Assembly: GCF_014805625.2 (NCBI RefSeq)
Contig: NW_023998457.1
Span: 1,961,413-2,025,412 of the forward strand
DNA from: Glossina fuscipes
Taxonomy: Eukaryota > Arthropoda > Insecta > Diptera > Glossinidae
DNA length: 64,000 nucleotides
Reading direction: 5' to 3'
The translations under genes and the position numbers were made by a program. This document shows, one piece after another, positions 11,896 through 23,439 of the stretch (position 1 is the first letter of the stretch; each line of letters begins with the position of its first letter). The notes under the pieces were generated by a model, which was not told the DNA's origin, searched no databases, and worked only from the letters and a program-made list of their open reading frames with translations.

Positions 11896-12399
11896 CGTCT
11901 CTACACAAAGATACGCTAATGTAGCTTCGTTAAAATGACTATCGAACAGATATGAGGCTAAGATCGACTAGCAAACTTCTAAAAGCTTCTGATAAGAAAT
12001 TAAAGGCTTCGGATAAGGAGTGTGGTTCTGATTATGAGGTCGGCTATCCAATAATAATATTTCTGATCATTAAGGTATAAAACGGGCGATTCTGTCTTCC
12101 GTATATGCAACAGAAGGAGCCCTTTCGAGCGTAAAAGCTTGAAGATTAGAAAACAACAAAGTATATAGAAATGTGAAAAAGTAGAGCCATGGTCCTGAAG
12201 TTACACACTAATAAAACAAAACAAGAAAAAATTTATTGCAAATAAAAAACTTTTTTAAAATTTTAAATGCTGCTTTTTGACAACCTTTAAAACAAGAGAA
12301 ATACGTAGGATATATTTGATGAATTAACTTAAGTTTGATTGACTTTCCTATACCCTACAGCACTTGTAGTGCCTATATAAAGGTATATTTTCTTTTTGC
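11896..12399. other. No gene recognised
   Basis: No open frame of note. A weak TA-rich tail is seen near 12220-12260. Confidence 0.5.
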
Positions 12400-12680
12400 T
12401 TACGTATGCAACACCCACAAGAACTCAAGGCAGACCTTCCATTTATTATACTGATTCATTTGGTATAACATTCCGATACGATTTAAGGTTGTCTGTCCGT
12501 CTACCCATCTTCTTGTAATGAACCCACAGATGGCAATTCTTAAGATATTTTGATGAAATTTAGTACACCGTCGTGTTTTGGCCCAATCACTTACGCTATT
12601 GAAGATGGTTCGGGCCGAAACACTTTTTCGACCAATGGCTTATTTTAAAAAGTCTCTATATCAATCACTATATGAAGCGA
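12400..12680 (+). repeat. INE-like repeat, subtype 2
   Basis: Shows 'acgtatgcaacacccac', 'ttatactgattc', 'gttgtctgtccgtctaccc', 'agatattttgatgaaattt' and 'cactttttcgaccaatgg'. The block order is the same as at 53.2 kb. Confidence 0.75.
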
Positions 12681-13249
12681 TATGGTGTAGGATAATTAAT
12701 GATGAGTGATGGTTTACTATAGTATTCTTACGAATTTGACGAGAAGATGTTTGTCAAGCAGAAATCAATATTTCTAAAATATCCAGCGTATTTCTCTTTT
12801 GGGTGTTGGTCACAGGAACGTGTTATACATTCGTGTGTGCGCTTGTGCTTTGTTGCGTGAGCGGGTGTAAGCGTTTAGCGTGCACATTGCCCATAACTAC
12901 GATTGTTATGCTTTTAAAATGTAGTGATTTTCTCTAGAGATTTTTATGCATAAACGCAGTAATTATTAATGATTTATATCACATTATCTATAAAAAGACG
13001 AAGAAGAGGATGAGCTTTTCTTAAACGCGTCATAACGTCCATATTTTCCTTCAGATTCTCCGCAAACCTTCTTTGTTTCTATTTTCGATATTCGCGTTAT
13101 GGGAAATGCACAGTGGTGCAGCGTAGAGAAAAATTACTTAAATTTATAATAAAAACAAGAAAGAAAGTTATATTTGGCTGGATCTGGCGACAGTTAAAAT
13201 TTTTAGCGCCCTTTGCTTTTGTTTATTATTAGTTCGATATCTTCAGGAA
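12681..13249. other. No gene recognised
   Basis: Slightly less AT-rich, with a GT-rich patch (12820-12885). No frame or repeat could be assigned. Confidence 0.5.
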
Positions 13250-13400
13250 AGTGCGAACAACAAACACCACAAAGACATACAGACGGATAGACGTGGCTTA
13301 ATCAATTCAGAATTTCACGCTGATCAAGAATATATACATCTTATAGGGTCTCTGAAGCTGCCTGTTGGGTGTTACATACATTATGAAAAAAAAAACCAAA
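13250..13400 (-). repeat. INE-like repeat, subtype 1, partial
   Basis: Shows 'acatacagacggatag', 'ttcacgctgatcaag', 'aatatatacatcttatagg' and 'gttgggtgttacatac', the reverse-orientation blocks of subtype 1. Confidence 0.7.
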
Positions 13401-13534
13401 TAGGTACGCGCCCACCCTTCGGTGCCTGGCATAATAATGAATTTATTCCGGCTATCTTTCATGCATGTAAGATGAAGCTCATGTGTGGTTAAAAAGCGCA
13501 TATGCCCTTAAAAATGAACAGTTGGATGTGGGTG

Positions 13535-13864
13535 ATGGGCTAAAGATATTCTTTTTGAACATGAAAATGGCAATGCCATTCATTGGAGAGCGTTATCAAA
13601 ATATGATTACTGATTTTTTGTGGTGCCGAGTAGATGATTTCGCATTGGGTAATATGTAGTTCCAGCATGCAATACAATTAACATGTCGGCAACAATGTTC
13701 AATGATCGTATAATCTTCACCAAGGCTGTTGTGAAATGGGCACCAAGACTTACGTTTACTTACGGACATACAAACTGCTCATTGAGAAAGTGGTTCAAGG
13801 CTGCAGAATTGAATATTTACAGAAATCCATAGGCGATCACTATCATGAAATCATTCTTACATAA
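13535..13864 (+). pseudogene. Decayed Tc1/mariner-superfamily transposase, C-terminal part
   Basis: Translation in shifting frames gives the ordered blocks of an insect mariner-type transposase. FEHENGNA (about 13553) resembles FxNExGNA. IGERYQNMITDFLW followed by CRVDDFALGNM, a stop, and FQHA (13582-13680) matches the block that ends WFQQDGA, with the catalytic Asp neighbourhood destroyed. FNDRIIFTKAVVKWAPRLT (about 13699-13755) aligns with F-x-DRIIS...V-x-WPPRSCDLT. EKVVQGCRIEYLQKS and then GDHYHEIILT (13784-13861) align with the C-terminus EKVI...RI-x-YC...GGH-x-x-(D/E)II and end at a TAA (13862). About 35 residues between the last two blocks, including the third-acid PLDFFLW motif, are deleted. 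In life the protein cuts and pastes the element. This copy is dead, and I found neither terminal inverted repeats nor the N-terminal helix-turn-helix part. Confidence 0.8.
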
Positions 13865-14080
13865 ATAAGACAAAGGCTCTAAGGAAAGAAACTATATCCA
13901 TATTCTTCTCAACGTTTCATTATATTTTTAAAGAGGAAAGCTCTTATTTGATTGCCCTTTATGTTATACTTAGTAGAAAATGGACTGATTAAAAAACTTA
14001 CTAAATGATTGCATTCCTTGAGCGAATACTTGCCGGAAGCACAATTCTTCATGAATGTGTGAAGAAAGTCGGGTATCTAA
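13865..14080. other. No gene; possible mariner flank
   Basis: No frame or repeat recognised. It could include the 3' untranslated part of the dead mariner element. Confidence 0.45.
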
Positions 14081-14660
14081 AGCTTAGCCTAATAATTTTT
14101 CGCAATTGATTTAACAGCGAGCGCTTACTCAAGCAAATCTTAGCAAATATTTAACACACACACGGCAAGCTTTTGTGAAGGTAACCGTCTTCGCCATTGG
14201 TGTCAAACAGTAATAGGTCGATATGGATTTGGATCTGTTTTTTTGTGAATGTAACTCACAAGCAGTTCCCACACATGAAAAACAATCTAATGGCTTCTGT
14301 GTAGAGAATAAAGGAATTGCTCGAGTAATATAAAAGATTGGAAGGAGAAAGCAGACCCTCTACGGTCCTCCGAAGTTAGTTTCGGCAATATTAAAAGCAA
14401 AAATCGCCTTATATGTGTAAGTGAAATGTACGCGATATGGTTTTCGTAAGACAGATCGATTAGTGATGAACTTGGGATTTGCTTAGCCTAATAATTTTCC
14501 GCAATTGATTTAACAGCGAGCGCTTGCTCAAGCAAATCTTAGAAAATATTTAACACCGACACAACAAGATTTTGTGAACGTGTCAAACAGTAATTGGCCG
14601 ATCTGCCAAGTAAGCAAAATAGTTTTCGTAAGACAGATCGGCGTTAGATACCGCTTCAGT
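14081..14660. repeat. Tandem duplication, ~400-bp unit
   Basis: 'gcttagcctaataattttt' and the following ~120 bases at 14081-14222 recur almost base for base at 14482-14600. 'ttttcgtaagacagatcg' occurs near 14442 and 14622. The second unit lacks about 220 internal bases. High similarity between copies suggests a relatively recent event. The unit is unlike the other repeats in this window, and I do not recognise it. Confidence 0.8.
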
Positions 14661-15246
14661 GCATACTCGTTCAGAAAGGATTACTGTAACGATGTTAAGC
14701 AAATATAAAAGGCTACTTTGACGTGTCTTCACCGACACGCATTTGTGTAAAACGCAAACACATTAAAGTCTTTGGACTTGACTCTATGTACGACTTCTTC
14801 GAGCACTATGAGAAGATACACAGATCCCCAAATAATTGCCTAGTATTAAGCAGGTGTATAAATGGTGTATAGCATTTAATTTTGGACCGTGGCCTAGTAT
14901 AGTATTTTTAAAACACTACGGTTAAATGATAGTTACGATTTAAGCTGGGCAAAGTTGGGCAGAGCACATGAAAATAGACAAGTATGAGTTCATAAACGAA
15001 CTTTGTTAATTTCAATCCCTATTCATTTCATGAAAATCTTTTAATTTCATTAATTGTCACTTTAATTGTTAATTTTCTGTTTTAATATTTTGTTATTATA
15101 ACAAATTAACATCGATAGCATTTTCACATATGAGTTTTAATTCTCTTTTATTGTATCCCGTAATTGCTAATTATTTTCATTTTTAATACCAATTAAAATA
15201 ATTGTTTAATGAAAATCTGTTAAGATTGATAAAAAGAGAATAATAA
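14661..15246. other. AT-rich stretch, no gene seen
   Basis: 'gtggcctagtatag' (about 14887) weakly resembles the A box of SINE module A. Otherwise nothing is recognisable. Confidence 0.5.
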
Positions 15247-15256
15247 NNNNNNNNNN
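15247..15256. other. 10-N assembly gap
   Basis: Ten N beside a long poly(A) run. Confidence 0.98.
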
Positions 15257-15322
<66 letters not shown>

Positions 15323-15329
15323 AAAAAAA

Positions 15330-15360
<31 letters not shown>
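15257..15360. repeat. Poly(A) tract, ~104 bases
   Basis: A-only apart from a T at 15321 and a C at 15330. Such length next to a gap may be a real retroposon tail, a genomic homopolymer or an assembly artefact. Its minus-strand translation gives the spurious poly-Phe frame at 15206-15424. Confidence 0.85.
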
Positions 15361-15363
<3 letters not shown>

Positions 15364-16430
15364 ATGAAATGAAAACAAAAAGCAAATTATAATCTGTAAG
15401 CATCAATGTTTGCAAGCTTTTCAATTAATGCTTTCACATAACTATGTAAAATATTTTCCTTCTCTTTAAGTATAATAATATTTTCGTAAAATATTCCTCT
15501 TTTTCCCTGATGTATTATTATTTTGCTTTAATTAAAATTTATTACATACTTACATATAACAGCTTTTCATGAAAATCTCTTGATTATGTTCAGCATCGAT
15601 TACTTGCCAATATAAAGCATATAAAATAAAGTAAAATCTAATAGAATCTAATGATCATAATAATAATAATAATAATAATAGAAAAAAAAATCACAATTGG
15701 TTTTTATTTTAAAATATTTTAAGCATTTATCCAGTTATTCATTTATTCGTTCAATCTTTACTTAAAACTTTCATTATCCTGTTAGTTTGCTTGAGCGTCA
15801 TGTCAATGTTTCAATTTCTCTTTCTCTATATACCTAATTGACAGAAAATCTCTTCGCAAGAACAGAACAAAAAAAAAAACAAATAAATAAATAAATTCAA
15901 ATAATCATTAAAATAATATAAGAAAAAAATTACAATAGAAATTGTTAAGGGAAAAATGTTGGAAAAACTCTTAAGCATATAGCAAACATATTTTGCTTTT
16001 ATATATTTAAATTCGTAACGAAAGCCGATCAAATTTCGAATGCAAAAATTTCTTAAAAATATTTACCATATTATTAGATTTTAAGGTAATTGATTGGTTA
16101 AGGTTCAGGTTTTTCAGGTGCTCGATTTTTATAGTTAATAAATTTCTATTAAAATTGATTTAAGTTTTCAACGTCGATGCTTTGGATTGAAGACTTGAAG
16201 AAAATTTCAGCCACATTTTCGGATTTAACATTTAGGTTAGGACTTAGGTTTAGGTTGTGCTGAATCTAGTCCAATTCAATTATTAAATTCCGCAAGCCAA
16301 ACTTCGTAAACCGCTTCCAATTTGCTTTTTTGCTTAAGTTGAGACTGTGCTTGACACAAGAGACTTGCGGGAGAACCATCAATTTGATGGATGAAGTGCC
16401 TGCTTGGTCACAGCCGCTAATAGGGAGATA
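15361..16430. other. AT-rich tract, no gene
   Basis: Holds an (AAT)n microsatellite at about 15653-15680 and an impure A/AAT run near 15870-15895. No coding potential is seen. Confidence 0.7.
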
Positions 16431-16439
16431 GGAGGCTGA

Positions 16440-16860
16440 AACTTGGCAGAAACATTTCTTGTTCGGTTAAGTATGCGAGGACAAGAAATGGTCAAAATAT
16501 GTTCACAGGTACACCCACCATGCGGTGGGAACTAAAACAATTTCGGGGAACATCGATTTATGTAACACCCAGAAGGGCTTAAGGTAGACCCATCTTTTAC
16601 TACGTCGATCGATTCCGAATGAGTTTCTAAATCAATTTAAGCCTGTCTATCCGTATGTCCGTCTGGCTTCCTCTACTAGTTAAGTGAACGAGGGCAAGAA
16701 ATGACCAAGATTTGTTCACGTAATGCGGAAGAAACTAAAACACTTTGGGAAAACATCGACGTATGTAAAACGTAGAAGGGTTTAACGTAGATCCATCTTT
16801 TATTATACCGAACGATTCTGAATCATTTTTTAAATCGATGTAAGTTTATCTGTCCGTTCA
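16440..16860 (+). repeat. Tandem array, ~213-bp unit, two copies
   Basis: 'caagaaatggtcaaaatatg' (about 16482) recurs as 'caagaaatgaccaagatttg' (about 16695). Each is followed by 'gtaacacccagaaggg'-type, 'gacccatcttttactac'-type and 'gtctatccgtatgtccg'-type words of subtype-2 INE repeats. It is therefore a duplicated segment of such an element, directly upstream of the 118-bp array. Confidence 0.75.
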
Positions 16861-16994
16861 TCTGTCTGTCTATCGGACCATCTGATGTCTGGCCATTTGT
16901 GTTCAAGATGCAGGTCGTACTTTTTGAAATATTATGATTCAGAATCACTTTGTTGAATTTAGGTTTTTCGTTCCGTCTTTTCGCGTTTTTCTCT

Positions 16995-17640
16995 GATGGT
17001 TGTCTTGTTTGCCTCAATTTAACCTATAGGTCGCAATTTTGAAGACATTCTGATGAAGGTTCGGTGGATTATGTATCACTTTGGGATTCAATTTAAGCTT
17101 GTCCATCCGTATGTCCGTCCTTTTTGCTTTTTCAATTTAGCCAACAGGCCGGAATTTTTGAGACATTTTGATGAAATTTTGACGGATTCTGTGCCACTTT
17201 CGGATTCAATTTAAGATCGCTTGTCCGTATTCCCGTCTTTTTTGCTTTTCAATTCAATTTATAGGTCGCAATTTTGAGATAATTTGATGAAATTTCGATG
17301 GATTCTGTGTCGCTTTCGGATTCAATTTGAGGTTTGTCTGTCCGTATGTCCGTCTTTTAAGCTTTTTCAATTCAACTTATAGGTCGCGTTTTTGAGATGT
17401 TTTTGAACAAATTTCGATGGATTGCGTATCACTTTCGAATCTAATTTAGGCTTGTCTGTCAGCATGTTCGGTTTTTTTGCTTTCTTAATTTAACCTATAG
17501 GTCGCATTTTTGAGATATTTTGATGAAATTTCGATGGATTATGTATCACTTTCGTATTCAATTTAAGTTTGTCTGTTCGTCTTTTGTGCTTTTTCAATTC
17601 AGTCTATGGGCCGGAATTTTCGATGAAAAGTGATACACTG
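16995..17640 (+). repeat. Tandem array, ~118-bp unit, about six copies
   Basis: The anchor 'ataggtcgcaattttgag' or a close variant has its GG at about 17028, 17148, 17264, 17382, 17500 and 17609, giving periods of roughly 120, 116, 118, 118 and 109. Each unit also has 'attttgatgaaatttcgatg', 'tcactttcggattcaattt' and 'gtctgtccgtatgtccgtc'. The unit is an internal piece of the subtype-2 INE-like element, amplified in place. Copies differ by scattered substitutions. Confidence 0.9.
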
Positions 17641-18759
17641 ACGAACGATACTGAAAATGCTCATTGTATACATAAATGTAGATTGGTGTATAGAATTTAC
17701 TAGTGGAGATTGGCCTATTGTAGTGCTTTTACTTGTATTTTTTTTTTTTTTTACGAAATGCGTTTAATAATCATTATACCCGGTTCATAGCATATATTAG
17801 TTTTGAAAGTGCTGCAGGTTGTGCATAGATTGCTGTTAATGTCCTGTTAGCAAATGCTTAAACATTACGTGAGAAATAAAATTGAGCAATTTAAATTTAT
17901 CTTTAAATGGAATTTAAAAACTTTCTTATTAAATTGAAATGAATTCTGGTATGTATATAACCTTAAGCCAATTGAGAACAGAATTTGAGTCAATAAATTT
18001 TAATCTAATAAATGATTAAAAGGAGATAAATGTGGAACGTGCGTCAAGAAAATTTATTGCGTTTATGTATGTATATATTCTTCTCGGATAATATGATTAT
18101 TTGCAAAATTACATCTTTGATATGAATAAGTTTTTCGAACTAAATTAAATAAAATGAAATTTAATGGAGATCATAATAAAATTGTTAGTTATTATACACA
18201 TAAGGTATTAATTTATTTAAAAGCACAATAGCATTTTTAATGGACGCAATTAAAAAAGCTATACTTGACTTAAGGCCAATTGTTGAAAACTATACTTTTT
18301 TTTTTCTTTTTCGCTTTTTATTACCCATATCTTGTCGTGTTATATAAAATAAATTGCATGTAGATTACATAATGAAAACACTTATTATATTAGGGTGTCA
18401 CATAACTTGCTTCCTTTTTTTTTTTTTTTTTTGATGCGAAATCAGTAGACGACATATGCATGTTTATAAACGTGGCAGGTTCAAACTATGTCATGCATAG
18501 CGTGGCAGGGAAAAAGACTTATGGAACACCCCCCTATAGATCTTACATTTCTATGTACACCTTAAGCGCCGAAAAGTATACTAATTTTATCGATTTGATT
18601 CGAACACTTGCAGATATGCTTATGAATTATTTAACGTCTTCATTGTGGGGCCTATCAGAAAATCTGCTGAAGAAGAAAAAGAGTTGAAGTAAGGTGAGTT
18701 TTTCTTTCGAATTTCTATTTTTTATTTACATTTTATTATTATATTTTATTAATACTTAT
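17641..18759. other. AT-rich tract, no gene
   Basis: Poly(T) at about 17735-17751 and 18416-18432. The 75-codon frame at 18460-18687 shows no domain. Confidence 0.65.
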
Positions 18760-19110
18760 ACCGTGCGCTTATTATACGCTATTCTCTTTATTGTGCGAAG
18801 ATATATCAAGTTTGCGCGGATGTATGCAACACCCAGAGAGATTCGAGCACTTACCGCCATTTTTAAGCTCTTTTGCAAACTCCCAAGGCGTCGTCTTCAT
18901 TTTTGTCAAAGAGATGTTCTTTAACGCAGATACTACACACTTGGGCAGACGGACAAAATTTTTTTAAAGTTGTTGATTTTCGCTCTGAAAGAAGTTTTGG
19001 CGTACTATGTACTATATATAATATAATATTTGGTATAAATTTGGCTTGGCCGATTTTTTCACTTTTTGTGCTGATACTATGGCATCGCCCATAGAAGGAA
19101 GATATGTTCC
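18760..19110. repeat. Scrambled INE-like fragments
   Basis: Contains 'cggatgtatgcaacaccc' (about 18816, plus orientation) and 'acttgggcagacggac' (about 18938, minus orientation). Pieces of both subtypes appear to be rearranged. The frames here are not genes. Confidence 0.5.
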
Positions 19111-19625
19111 AATTTTTATAGATTTATCTGCTTAGATTTATGTGTAATAAACATAATATCAATATTTTTCCTTTGGGAAACAAAGATATTCTAAGTTTGC
19201 GTGATCCTGTAGGCATGTACTTCCATCGAGAAGGTTTACAATAGATTACACAGACGGACAGAAAAGCAAATGGACATGATGAAAGCTTTCTGAAGTTCAC
19301 TTCTGGGCGTTGCAAAGTTTTGAGAAAATGAATACACTCCTCATTCTTCGCTGATGGGTATAATAAATTCCCCTTTAAGTTGCTTTGTGAAAATTAAAAA
19401 GTTTTCTCTTATTTATATAATATAATACGAGGATTGATTTGCAACCGATTTTAAAATATTTTACGTTCTTTACAAGTAAATTCGTATGGACGGAAAGAGA
19501 GACGCACATATTTCCGCATTTGATGCTGATCAAGAATATATACAACTACTTTATGGGTCGCTGGCCCTTTCCTTTTGACCAAACGAAAATAATACTCATT
19601 CTTTGTTGATGAATACAAAACTAGG
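19111..19625 (-). repeat. INE-like repeat, subtype 1, two units
   Basis: Two reverse-orientation units. The first shows 'cacagacggacag' and 'aaaatgaatacactcctc' (19240-19360). The second shows 'gatgctgatcaagaatat' (about 19521) and 'aataatactcattctttg' (about 19588). The 'actcattctttg' end occurs twice. Confidence 0.65.
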
Positions 19626-20187
19626 GTTGATTTGCAACTGATTGGGTAGGGAAATTATTGCGATTCGGTTACTTATTCTGCCGTTTTTGCGACCGAAACA
19701 CTTTTAAGCTCTTGTGAGGTATTATGGACATCATGTTTTTTTATTATAAAAAATTTTTTGTTTTTTTTTCATTAATCTGCAATTGTAGGACCATAAAACT
19801 GCTCTTACATATTCCAATATTCTTTTTCATCCCCTTCTTTCATGCACATTTTATGCTCAAAAGAGACTTTTAACTACATATGTCGAAGAGAGAATTCCAT
19901 GTTTTGTGAAATGAGAAAAAAAAAAACACAGCAGGAAAATTAATTATCCAATACCCCAGTTCATAAACAGTTTGAAAAGCTTAATGTCATAGTTTGCAAA
20001 CAAATTCCTTAGCAGAAGCATTCGAAAGTTTCGAAAGATTCTCAGTCGCATATTTACTTCAAGGTCGCCTCAAGTAACCGACACTAAGGCACTTTTGCTT
20101 AGAAAGGCTTTTAAATAAGCAAATATATCTGTATTAGTGTATGGTAAGTGTTCCAAATTAACAGCTAAGACCTTGAGGTAATACAAC
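19626..20187. other. No gene recognised
   Basis: AT-rich with short homopolymers (19748-19768, 19917-19928). Nothing assignable. Confidence 0.5.
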
Positions 20188-20875
20188 TTACCAAGGTGTC
20201 CCGAGTAGGCGAATACATAAAAATCGTTTCTACTAAGTTAGCGGATTCACATCTCAATGCATTAGAGCATAGTTAATAGCAACTGTAGTGCATGCGCGAA
20301 GGTAGTAAATGCCGATCAGGCATCCACGCCTCAGACTGTAATAGTTCTTTATCTCATTTTTATTTCTCGCTTCTTCCAAGCGATTATCCCTAACTTCTGT
20401 TAACAAATTTCTTTCAAGTTTCTAAAGAGTCCTAGAATCTTAAAAGCATCTGCTGTCAATGAAAATAAAAAATTTAGTGGACTTCCCCCTTAAAGCATTT
20501 ACCGTAAGTCGAATATAATTTCATTGAGACCTTGTGCTGATATTGCTTAGCAAGGAATCATTATTTGTTAGAGGATCTAAATCTCACTACCGTAGAGCGT
20601 AGTTGATAGCAACTATAGTGAGTCCGCTGAGTTAGTAAAAGCCAATCGGGAATCCACCTTCCAGGCTGCACCAATCCTTTATCTCACTAATATTCCTCAC
20701 ATCTTCCTAACCATCACTGCTAAATTCTGCTAACATATTTCGCTTCAGTTTCTGAAGATTCCTAGAATCTTGAAAGCATCTGCTGTCAATAAAAAAGAAA
20801 AAAAAAAATTAACAATGCCCTTCCCTCTTAAACCATCGACCCAAAGTCGAATATAATTTCATTTATCGACTCCCT
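20188..20875 (+). repeat. tRNA-like SINE (module B), two tandem copies
   Basis: Copy 1: A-box-like 'tgtcccgagtaggcgaat' (20197) and B-box-like 'ggattcacatct' (20242), 45 bases apart. Copy 2 keeps the B-box region ('ggatctaaatctc', about 20572) but its A box has eroded. Both bodies share 'tagttratagcaact' (20270 and 20601), 'agcatctgctgtcaat' (20446 and 20778) and 'gtcgaatataatttcatt', an offset of about 331. The second copy ends in an A-rich run before a final shared block. It is non-coding. Solo relatives lie at 34.4, 37.4 and 42.8 kb. Confidence 0.75.
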
Positions 20876-21159
20876 TTTAATGACACGTTAATTGTCGGCC
20901 TTCAGATGCCTTCGTTTATCATTTTGAAAAGCGATTAAATATGAAGCTTGATTAAGTGCAGGGATTTTTTATTTACATGGAATTAAAAAAAAGAAAACTT
21001 AACTTCATTATATTACATATGTAAATGTATATTAATAAAGTAAACATAAAAGTAATATTAATTGTTTGTAAATTTCTTTTCCTTATTTAAATTAATTTCA
21101 TTTTGCATAGCAATTAATAATAAATTGTCTAAACTTATCTTTTAATTACAAAACAGATG

Positions 21160-21197
<38 letters not shown>

Positions 21198-21929
21198 AAT
21201 ATGTTTCTTTGTTAGTTATGGCTTTCAAAGTGCATTGTGCATACAATTTCGGGAGTCATATAAGTTCATTGTTACGTTTATCCCCATAGAAGTATTTAAG
21301 CAGTAAATTTATCTAATGCTGACCGTAGGGCACTGCAATGTTAAGACAAATGATGATGATTTCGCGTGTTCGGGCTTTTTTAAATGTCTCTTATCAGGCC
21401 TTAAAGAGAGAAACTGCTTTGAAATTGTAGGAAATTTGACCATTACACATATTAAAACGTACCCGCTCTTAAGCCACTAAGACTTTAATTCTTGAGACCA
21501 CTGCAATTGCCTAAACTCCGTGCAAAAATGTTTTCCCCCATTTTCCCACGTTTTTGTTATTGTTTGGGCCAAATTAATTAATAAAGTCAAGATTCTTTAT
21601 ATATAGTATTAAAATCAGTTGGTCCCTCCTTTGGTCAACTTAACCTAAAGGATCCATCTTTCGGTTTTGGCTATCTAATGTACTTTTTATCTTTTTAAAC
21701 TTTTTTGCTTAACAACATGAACAAGTTGAAAATGTAAAAAAAAAAAAACAAATAAATAAATAAATAAATAAAAAAAGGACACTGCTGTAGTAAATTTTAA
21801 TTTTATTATCTTAAAAATGACCGAATCTAACATACGCCATTTACCATATGAAAAAATTTTAAAACATATGAAATAAATGACAAGAAATTAAATTATGTTA
21901 AAGACGACTTTCCTGATACCCATCGTTAA
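20876..21929. other. AT-rich tract, no gene
   Basis: Holds an (AT)n microsatellite (about 21165-21193) and an A-rich AAAT run (21738-21776). No coding potential. Confidence 0.65.
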
Positions 21930-22600
21930 CATGTGCACGATGTAGATAGTGTACCGTGTAATGTAAAGTAGTGGGCAATACGTAAAGTGACCTAACAAAA
22001 TCTATTGTACTCATTTGTGCCCCTAATCGTTCGTCTTTACGATCTTTATTTATATCACACATGGTTAAATGATCCTGACGATGGGACGTTTTGCTGCTCC
22101 CTTGACAGAATCTGCATGAATAGTTATCTGAGCAACCAATGTTGTTCAGTTGATACTTGAGGAAATTACGAACTGCGTAGGAGCCAGTTACGAAATTGTA
22201 TGTCGCTTCTACGTAGCTCTTCGTAGCATAGATTGTGTGCTATGCCGCAGGATTTGATGAACCTTTTAGTTTGTCGTTGTCGTACATTTTGCTTCGCTGC
22301 TCTCTTCTCTGTCCATTTTGTTATCAGCTTCGTAATGTCACAGAAAGCTTGAGGTCCTATCTTGGCCCTCCGGAGTCTTCTTGACTAAACAGTCAGCCCT
22401 TTTACTGTCTTCGATGCCTGAATATACGGGTACACAAGATAGGCACATCGCATCACGCTCATGTGTTCCTGACTCATTCAGGCTTTGAAGACACTACAAC
22501 GCAAGCTTACAAGCACGGGTATAATATATCCTTTTAGAGCATTTTAACTGTCGGAGTAAATCCAGATTAAGTTTCTCATGCGTAGTGTATGAAACAGCGA
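21930..22600 (-). pseudogene. Decayed RNase H domain and C-terminus of a non-LTR retrotransposon
   Basis: Read on the minus strand in shifting frames, the blocks follow the order of a non-LTR retrotransposon RNase H. NLIWIYSDS, stop, NALK (about 22575-22535) matches the third block (around IYSDSQAALKAL, catalytic Asp). CVPVYSGIEDSKRADCLVKK (about 22436-22377) matches WVPGHSGIEGNEKADELAKK, with the His replaced by Tyr and Asn by Ser. WTEKRAAKQ and later TGSYAVRNF...CSDNYSCRFCQG (to about 22095) resemble the downstream region ending in a Cys-x2-Cys knuckle. Several frameshifts and stops are present, so it is dead. The first RNase H block and the reverse transcriptase are not visible; sequence above 22610 is AT-rich. 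Jockey/R1/I-like clades are all possible. Confidence 0.8.
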
Positions 22601-23089
22601 ACATCAATTTGTTCGATAAATATTTTTAAAAAAATTTATTTTAATTTTATTTTATTATATAATGTGACAGCACTTTATAAGCATTTGTCCTTTTGAACGC
22701 GAAATTCTAGATTATTTCTGGACAATTGAGAATGGGCAGTTGGGGCGAGCATTTAAGTTTCAAAACATTTAGGATTAAAATTGATTTTTTAGATCAAATA
22801 TTGAGGTAAAGCTCTGGAGTTGAAAGGAAAATCCAAAGCAAAGCATGTTTTCTTAGACAAGGTTTAGAGATCATAGTTGTGGTTTCCACATAAGCATGAA
22901 CGCGTAAGAAAATTAGATTCGGTCGTGACCGAATCTTTTGTATCCATCACCGTTTCCCCCCAAAAAAAAGACAAAAGAAGGAAAAGAACAAAATTCTCAT
23001 GCTATGTAATATGGAGCGGGCGCACATCATTTCTTCTATTTTCAAAATACAACTTTTTGTCGTAGAGACATGTGGTCGTTGTAGGCGTA
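22601..23089. other. No gene recognised
   Basis: AT-rich. The 62-codon frame at 22877-23065 has no domain. Confidence 0.5.
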
Positions 23090-23400
23090 TCCTTTAAAAA
23101 GCTTTGGCTAATTCCAAATTCTTTTTCAAATCTTTAGGCGATTTCTTCATTTTCGCTGACGGGAGAATGTTTACCGCATATACTACATAGTTGTACAGAC
23201 AGACAGATGCACAGGCGGACATGTTTAGGCGTATTCCGAATTTAAAACTGGCGAAGACTTTATATATTTTATAGGGTTTTTCAAGTGTGTTCCTGCGTAC
23301 AACAGACGGACAGACGGGCAAGCTTAAATCGATTTAGAATTCGATGCTGATCAAGGATGTATATACTTTCATTCTTTACTATATACTTTACTCTATACTT
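23090..23400 (-). repeat. INE-like repeat, subtype 1
   Basis: Shows 'attttcgctgacgggagaat' (about 23148), 'acagacagacagatgcac', 'gcggacatgtttaggcg', 'tatattttatagggttttt' and a second 'gacggacagacggg' with 'gatgctgatcaag' (23340). At least two nested units. The 75-codon frame inside is not a gene. Confidence 0.7.
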
Positions 23401-23439
23401 CTATTACTTTTGTATTTTTCAGTAAACAGAAACTTAGCT

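Noticed and set aside
15206..15424. Poly-Phe frame
   Set aside because: It reads the poly(A) tract on the minus strand and crosses an N gap.
16995..17640. CRISPR-like array
   Set aside because: Whole 118-bp units repeat with no unique spacers, and the DNA is eukaryotic. It is a tandem repeat.
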